Assembly (NCBI GenBank): GCA_964609515.1
Contig: CAZSTZ010000003.1
Span: 42,897-106,896 of the forward strand
DNA length: 64,000 nucleotides
Direction: 5' to 3'
Source: CALKCV01 sp964609515
GTDB taxonomy: Bacteria; Cyanobacteriota; Cyanobacteriia; Cyanobacteriales; Microcoleaceae
The translations under genes and the position numbers were made by a program. Below the pieces are notes generated by a model. That model saw only the letters and a program-made list of their open reading frames with translations, did no database searches and was not told where the DNA came from. Every line of letters begins with the position of its first letter. The stretch's first letter is position 1. Below, piece by piece: positions 8,634-17,600 of this stretch.

Positions 8634-11600
8634 TAACCGTACTGCATTTTCATAGTTTTTTCCAACACCCCGTCAAGAGTTTTGAGAGTCTGGTTTTTCA
8701 TTTGGGCCATCAGGTCTTGAGTGTCGCCTGCGGTAGCCGTATTATTTATTGTAATGTCTCCGACACCAGATTTACCAATATTTTTGATTTCTGTTGCAAT
8801 TTTCCGAACTTCCCCTCCAATTGAAGATAGAAGAGAGCGATCGCCCTGCTGACTTTGTGCATTGGAATTGATTGGCTCAACATTGATTTTTGAAGTCGGT
8901 AGCTTAATCATATTCAATGAAAAATTATCTCGAATTGCTTCTTTTTCTACTCGTTTCATTTCTCGTTCATATTCTTTGTCTATACGTTTTTGGTCAATAA
9001 CGTTATCTAGTTTAAACCGCTTTTTGCGATTCGCAGAATTGGGGTCAGGTTCATAAGCATTGATTTTTGGCATAGACCTAACTTCATCCCATAACGCCAT
9101 TTCTTCTTGTGTCCAACCTTCGTTTTGCATTTTTTTGCGCAATTCTTTCTCTATCCCTCCATTCTCGTACCATTCATTTACACCATTCCACATTTCCATT
9201 TGACGTTTTTGCTCTCTTAAATGGTCTTGTTGATATTGAGGGTATTTATTAATATCTATTTGGTCCCAATAATCTTTGTTAAATTCTTCTGTAGATGTCC
9301 AGGGTTTTTGCTCAACAGCAGAAGGATTTTCAATTGTTTTAGGTAGTCGAGTAGTACGATCTCTTACTTCATCAACCTCTTCTCGTACTCTTTCCATTAT
9401 CTTTCTCGTTTCTTCTAATTGCCTTGCACGCTCTTTATCTTCTGGTGTTTCAATATAATTTTTTTCGGTAGGTATAATAGGACTTACCATTATTCCTTTG
9501 TGTTTATTTGATAAACCATCAGACTCGTTGTTAGAATCGGCTGATGTCTTGTTAATTTTTTGCCCTAAAATATCGATTTCTTGAGAAATAACCTTTTTAA
9601 GAGCACCAAACTCGTTGCCTATTTCAGAGGTTACTTTATTAGCGCTCTTATCAAATTCTGATTGAATACTGCTAACCATATCTGCAACTTTAAAATTGAA
9701 ATCAAAGAGATCGTCAAAAGATTTTCCTTGTTTTATCTTTTCCATCATTACTCTTTTTATTGTTGGGTTATCGTAAGATTCTGCTAATCTCAATTGAGCT
9801 TTCCTGCTTGCGATAATGTTGCTTATTTCATCTTCGATAATTTTAGCTTTTATCTGTTGCCCCATCACATATCTTTGCCCTAAAATTAGTCCTCTTTGTC
9901 TTCCCAAGGCATCTACTTCCATCTGTCTTGCTCTTAGTTCTAGTTCAGCAGCGATGATTTGTTCGTTAGACGCATTAGGGTCTGCTTTGGTTTTAGCAAG
10001 GTTAGCCTGTGCCTCGGCAATTTGTGCGGTGGCGTGGATTCTGGCAATTTCGTTTTCTATTTCTGCTCTTTCTTGAGAAATCTGCATTTGTCGAATTTCA
10101 ATTTCTAATGCCTGTTGCTTGAGTTGCTGTTGGTATTCTAATGCTTGAATTTCGTATTTAGCAGCAGCTTCTTTAATTTGTTGTCGCTTGCGATCGCTTT
10201 TTTCCAACTTTTCTGCTATCTCAAACTCGTTGCGAACTAAACTGACCAAAGAATTGTTAAGAGACTGCCGGGTGGATACCAAGGTGCTTTGTTGGTCTAA
10301 GACTTGCTTGTTAAAATTACTGGGGTTTAACTGTTTTTCCATTTCCTGCACCGTAGCGGTAACTTCATTGCGAGCTTTTGCCACTTTTGTGTCAAGCATT
10401 TGCTCAAATTTTTCCCGCTGCAAGTCTAGCAGTCTGATTTCGAGTTCGGTAGTCTGTTTGAGGGAATTGCGTATTTTTTGCTGATGCTCCTCTTGCCGCC
10501 GGGGGTCATCGAATTTGATTTGGTTTAAGTCTCGGTGCAGCCGCAACTGTAATTCCAACTGCTTCTTAGTATTTGTGTACTCTTCCGCCAGCGCCCTTCT
10601 TTTTAGTTGGTTCCGGTCCAACGTTCCGTCACCGAATGCAACCAGCTGCCGAGTTAGTTTTTGAAATTCTAGCTCTGATAACTTGATGACATCCATTGCG
10701 GTTTGCATTTTGCGTTCGGCGATCGCTATGGTCTTATCAATATATTCCACATGAGCTTTTTCTCTTTCTTGAGCAATCTTGGTTATCTCAGATTCTAACT
10801 TTTGCCTATTTTCTGCACTTTTAGCCAAGCGACCGTAATGCTCTTCAACTAATTTTTGTCTTTGGCTCAAATTGTTAATAGTTTGCTGGAGTTTTTTAGA
10901 TTCATATTGCTCCTCTCCTATTGCCCCCGACATGATGGATTTTTCTAAACTCATTGTTTGGTAGTTAGATAGTTCGTCTAATAATTTGACGCTATTATCA
11001 AAATACCTTTCCGCCGCACCATTGGCTTCTTCAAAAGTTTTCGCTAAAGCCATTTCTAAGTTTTGTCTGGTTTCTGGGTTTAAGGTGTCTCTTAATCGTT
11101 TTTGTATCAGCGATCGCCTTTTGTTTAATAATTGTAATTCTTCGTTAAATGTTTGTTGGTTGTAATTGCGCTGGCTTACCAAACCTTGAGCTAATTGAGA
11201 ACTCAGCAAAGCAGTTTCGTGATTAGATGCTGATTCTATTAACTTGATTCTTGCATCAAAATACTTTTGCTCTTCATTCAGCATTTCAATGTTAATTTTA
11301 GAAATTTCTATTTGCAATTTCTGTTTTTCTTCTAAGGTTAGAGTAGTTTCGGTTTCCAGTTTTTCTTGTAGCATCTCTAACTTAGCATTTAGCTGAGATT
11401 TAGTCGCATTGTATTGGTCTTGATAATATTCTATAGATGAAATGCGCTCATAATTGTACGCTTCTTCTTGGACGACACTAACTTTTTGATAAAAGCTTTC
11501 TATTAGCTTCATTTCCTCATCAAATAACTTTTGTCTAGCGGTTTTCTGCTCTACTTCAAGTTGCGCTATTTGAGCGACTAAATCTTGTTTTTCGCTAGCA

Positions 11601-14600
11601 GTTAGTTGGGATTCTTTTTGGAGTCTGTCTTGAATCAATTTGATGCGATCGCTTAAATTCTTAGCAGTTTCTCGATACGTTTCTTGGTAATATTTTGCAC
11701 TTTTTAGCTTGCCAAGTTCGTGAGCAGAATTTTTAATAGCAGACTCTTTTTCAAAATTTTTAGTAAGCAAGTCTATCTGGGAATCAAATAACTTTTGTCT
11801 AGCGGTTTTCTGCTCTACTTCAAGTTGCGCTATTTGAGCGACTAAATCTTGTTTTTCGCTAGCAGTTAGTTGGGATTCTTTTTGGAGTCTGTCTTGAATC
11901 AATTTGATGCGATCGCTTAAATTCTTAGCAGTTTCTCGATACGTTTCTTGGTAATATTTTGCACTTTTTAGCTTGCCAAGTTCGTGAGCAGAATTTTTAA
12001 TAGCAGACTCTTTTTCAAAATTTTTAGTAAGCAAGTCTATCTGGGAATCAAATAACTTTTGCCTAGCGGTTTTCTCTTCTAATTCTATTTTAGCAAGCTG
12101 CACTTGCATTTTCTCCCGCTCTTCCACAGTCAAAGGTTCTTCTTTTGCCAATTCGGATTTAATTAATTGCAAGCGATCGCTCAAATATTGGCTAGTGGTT
12201 TCGTATTCTTTTTGATTGGCTTTTGCGCTGTTAATTTGATTGGTTTGGCGAGCAACATCTTGCAATTTAATTTCGTTTTGTTGCGCTTCAGATAGCAGTT
12301 GCATTCGAGAGTCAAAGAACGATTTTCTTGCTTGCTTATCTTCTTGCTGTAACTGACCTAACTGACTTCTTAATTGATTCCGCCGCTTCTCGCTAATTTT
12401 AGGATTTTCTAGCTCGGCAAATATTTCTCCAATTTGGTTGTTTCTTGTTCCTTTTATTAAATCAAACTCTTGAGATAGAAAGTCAGCTTGGCTTGTTATA
12501 CCTCCAGTTGCCAATTGCCCTGCTAAAACATTTTTTTCTACTTCTCCATATTCTTTAATTAAACTTAATCGAGCTTCAAAATATTTGCGGTCAGATTCTA
12601 TCGATTCTAAGTCAATCTTTTCCAGTTCTGACATTAAGTCTTTCCTGGCTTCAATACTCAACTCTCTACCACCAGTAAGTTGTTTTCTGATAAGGTTATA
12701 TCTGTCTTGCGCGTATTTATCTGTTAATTTTAGTTCATCTTCTAAATAAGTCGATTCTAATATTTCTCCTTCTGCTCTATCCTTATCTAAAAGTACTTTA
12801 CTGCGGTCTAAAGATGCTTTAAGGTCTTTTTCTAGTGCTTGATAAAACTGCTGTTGTGCTTGGCGTTCTTTCTCATATAGCGCCATCTTTTCGGCAATTA
12901 GTTTTTCTCGCCCTTCAATATCTTGTGTGTTTAAAGAGTTGATTTGTTTTGTTAATAATTGGCGCTGTTTTGCATAAGACTCGCTGAGAATATTCTTTTT
13001 GGTTGTCTCGTGATTAACCAACCCGGTCATTCCTGCCTCAAATCGGTTCTTTTCTACTGCTAAAGTTTCTTGTGCATCTTCCTCAATGTCTGCCCTGCTG
13101 AGTTCGTACCACTTGCGAGTTTCTTCTGCTACGGTGGCGGTAATTTGATTTTCTAAATTGGCGACTTCGTTTTGAAATTTGGCAACGCTTTTAAGGTCAT
13201 CCATCCGCCACGCCTCGTCAAGTTTTCTCTGGGTAGCCCGCTTTTTGTTTAGCATATCTTCCCGTTGAAGTTCTACCGTGCGGGCGTGCAACGTTACTTT
13301 GTTAATTTCTCCCGTTGCTGCCTCCGCCTCCAGTTCTTTTTGGCGGCGGGAGATGCGATCGCTTACCTCTGCTGCCTGTTTATCGATTAACCCTAAAATT
13401 GCTTTATAGGCAGCTTCGATTTGCCCGGTAGTGGCTTCAACTTGAGTTTCGGTTACTTTGGTTATTTTTTCTATAGCTTCTTCTGCCGATATTTGCCCTA
13501 GTTCGTACAGTTGACTGTTAAGTTTAGTTACATTCTCAAGATTTTTCTTAAATAATTCTGCATCACCTGTTGGATTTTGGATTGCGCTCCAAGCTAAATC
13601 TGCATTATCTCCGATCTGCTTTAACATATTTCCTGCTAGAGGAAGGTCTCTTGGCTGAATGCTTGTATATTTCTCTTGCAAAGTTTCATTGGCTTTTATT
13701 TCTTTATCAATAGCTTCTATTTGTCCTTTGAATGCTTGAGAAAAAGAGTTAGAGTCGCCTATTTCTGACATTACATTTTGAACAAAACTTTTTTCTTTTC
13801 TGAGTTTTAAATATTCCGATAAGTCTTCTTTAGTTACCCTTGCATTTTTTATTATTTCATTTTTTCTATATTTTATGCTTTTGTCTGTTAATGCTGTTGA
13901 ATTTGCTATTTCTACGTTTTCCTCAACATACTTTTGGATTCTTTCCAATGATTTGCTGGTAAGTTTTGAATCTTCTCTTACTGCCGTATCAGACAAATTA
14001 GCTTGCTGCATTTTTGTTTCCAATATTTCTTTTTCAATTTTTAATGTTTTTAATCTTTCCTCTAGTATCTTTTTGTTATAAGTTATTTCTTCATATTGTT
14101 TTTGAGACAGCGCAATGCCATGTTTTCTTTCCTCGTTAGTTTCTTCCAATATTTTTTTCATTTTGCCCATAGCTATTGCTGATTCTTGGTCTGTTTCTGC
14201 AAGTTTTTTCCTGCTATCTTCTAAGTCCTGCAAAAGTCTAGGTCGTGTTACAAAAGTTTTCCATGCAAAACCTACTGCTTGTATCGCCGCAGCTAAGACT
14301 AATAATGGGGCAACCATTCCTATAATACCCGCGATCGCGCCTGCTAAACCTTTCGCCATTACAATTGACATTTTTAAAAATGTTGGAAGTTTGGCAAAAG
14401 CTGAATTTGCTTTTATTCCTAAAGTTGCAAATTTATTACCAAGTCCTTGCACTTTTAACCCCAAAAAGTTTATTGTTTTGCCTATCACTCTCATTCTAAC
14501 GTTGGTCCTGCTTATTCTATCTCCCAAACCAGCTATTTTATTCCCTAATCCTTGAACTTTTCCAGCAGTTCTCCCGCTAAAAATTTGAAGTTTTGCTTCT

Positions 14601-17600
14601 GGATTAGCTGACAAATAGCTATAATAGTCTTTACGATTTTTTTCCATTGCCTGTCTAGCAACAGTTTTGTCATTTTCTGTAGAGTTAGGGTCTTTTTTGA
14701 CTTTGTTAAACGTTTTTACGGAGTTTGTAAACAAATAATCTAATCTAAGAGCGTGCATTCTTTTGCCTACTGTTTCTAAGCTATAAGCAGTTTTGTTGGC
14801 ATGAAGAGAAATATGTTGGAAAAAACTTCCAACGACAGGAAGTTTGGCAATTGCTTGAGTAAAATTAGCTAACCCACTGAAAGTATTAATCAGCACTGGC
14901 AACAATTTTTCTAATGTCAATGTAAGATTAAAGAAAGTATGTTGCACGAACCGGACAATTGCTGCATCCCTAGCAAAACTAGTGGCTAGCAACCCTAATG
15001 TCACTATAACTGCAGTCACCGCACCACTGAATCCAGTTGTCAGAAAATCTTTTAGCGCTACTAAAGACTCTCCAAATGCTTTTAAGTTAGACCCTAAAAA
15101 CTCCATTAATTCTGTTTGAGAGGTTAAAGCATTAAAAGCTTTGAATAACCCATAAATAGTTCCTGTCAGCAAAACAGTTTTTAGTGCCCAAGCTCTAAAC
15201 ATTGCTGAAATATTTCTAACTACTATATTCAGTAAAGAAGTATTTTGCGTCGCCGCAATATTTGCAGTTACATAATTTTGAAGCGCAAAACTAATACTAT
15301 TAATGGCTGCTTGTCCAGATGCTAGAGTTCTTGGATTAAGACCTAATGAGGCCAGTCGGTTATTAGCCATAGCTCCTAACCCCTGAATACCGATGGGTAA
15401 TGCCCCGATCGCTTTGGTTATTAGGTTTAATGCGCCAGCGCCCCGGATAATTCCTCCTAACCCCGCACCTTGGATAGCTAGTCCTGAGATGGCTGGCAAA
15501 ACTGCTGTTAATGCCGGTGCTAATGGTCCAAGAACTCCTAAAAATCGAGTTAAGGCAGTTGTCATCCCTGGAATAAATGCCATGTTTTTCCCTAATGTTA
15601 AGAATGCTGCCGCACCGCCACCTAAGTTTTTAGACAGAAATCCAAATTGATTAATTAATGGCAAGGTTCGCACTGCTAGCAAGCTCATCAACCCACCCAC
15701 TCCTGGCAAAACTCTAGTCAACATCCCAAACATTCCAGAAAATATCGATATTCCTGATGTTAGCACTTTAAACTGAATTGCTGCCTTGATCAATGGAGAG
15801 CCAAGTCCAGTAACAAAACCTACTAATGTTTTAAAAGCGTCAATAAATGGCTGTAATATTCTTAATGTATTTTTAACTGAATTTCTGACTATTTCTATAA
15901 TATTTGCGATCGATTCCAATACAAATAAACCTGTTTCTCCACCGCCTTTGCCTACTATCACTGAAACCAGTTCTTTGATAGTGTCGATTACTCCTTTAAA
16001 CGCTCGGTTAGTAACAGCAGCAACTTTATGGGCAAACTCCATTATTTTCTGCTGAGAACCAACCAAATAAGTGTAAAGTTTATCTAGCTCTGCTCTGAAA
16101 GTCTCAAATAAAGGTCGTCCGCTAATTCTCTGAACCTCTTGGAAAAAATCAAGAATATTTGAAGTTAAGCCAGAAACGTTTTTAGATGCAATTTCCTGTC
16201 CTTGAACCAAAGATGACAATCTTTCTTGAAGGTTCTCTATTAGTTTTCCTTCCAATTTCCATTTTTTGATTGTGGGGTTTCTTACATCTAAAGTCTTAGC
16301 AAGTAAAGAATCGTTGGTGATGTCACCCATTAGTATCGACCTGATTTCTTGGGTTGCTTGGTTAGCAGGCAAGTTGATAGTCGAAAGACCTGAAGCAAAA
16401 GAAACGGTTAAATCTATGGCATCTTGTAAAGACGCTCCTATTCCTCCCATCATGCCAGTTACGATAGAGAAAGGTTCTATCAAGTCGGAACTTGTAAAGG
16501 TCGCTAGGTCAAGCGATCGCTTTCTTAACGATTCTATAGAACGCTCAATTAATGGTTTTGTCTGAGCAAAAGAATCCAACCCATTAATTTGTCTGCCTGA
16601 AGTCTTGTCAACTAGCTTGTTTGTTGCGATAATTCCAGATTGAATACGAAGTATCTGTTGCTCCAACTCAGTATTTTGTCTGATAACTGTAGCGATCGGG
16701 TTTTGTTGGGCAAACATTGTGATAATTGAGAATCCTTGCTGTATCATAAACAGCGCGTTCCCTAAGTTCATAAAGCTATTAACGACTCTACCAACTACCG
16801 TCATTTTCTGCCAAAATGCTCCTGCGGCATCGGTGGCCATGACAAGATTGTTTGCTACGTTACTAACAAAACCCGTGACTTGAGCAAATCTTTGTGGAAC
16901 TTGCTGTATTCTTTGGGCAGTACCTAATATCTGATTGTCAAAAGCATCAAAAAATGGGTAAATTGACTCCATAAATCCGCTTAAAATACCTTTCCCTACC
17001 GATGCTCCTATGGTTCGTCCGCTTTGCTTAAATATATCTGCGATCGCGCCATTAGTTTGTACATTCCACGTTTCTACTTGCTCGACAATTTTTAGCCCTT
17101 TGGCAAATTGCGGGAATTGTGATAATTGAGAAAAGGCATTTTTAGCAACATTTAAAGTTTTAGTAAATCCACTTTGATAATTTTTTGTGGTGGTGTCGAT
17201 TTCTTTATTAATAATACTTCTTACCATACTCATTTCTTTTTGAGTAAGGGTTGCATCATTTCTTAACCTTTTCACTAATGCCGTTAATGGGCTAGCCTTC
17301 TCTGCACCACTGGCATATTGAAAATTAAATTGCTGTAGTGCGCTTAGTCTTTTATTCAATTTAGCGATCGTATCATTAACACCTCTTTGTTCGCTACGGC
17401 TACCAATATTTCTTTGAGATTCTAAAAGCCTGATTTGTTCGCTAACTGCCTGATAATACTGTCTGCTATGTTTTCCTAGATTACTGTCAATTAATGCCTC
17501 CATAAGTTCGGGTTCAGCACTTTTGCCCAACCGCTTAAAAATCATTTTTTGTTTGTCCCTAGAAAAACTTTTTCTACCTAGCGACAGTAAATATTCTTGT

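Noticed and set aside
11521..12061. CRISPR-like or mobile-element reading of the 264-bp repeats
   Set aside because: Only two long units, no spacers, in frame and encoding coiled coil; a gene-internal duplication.
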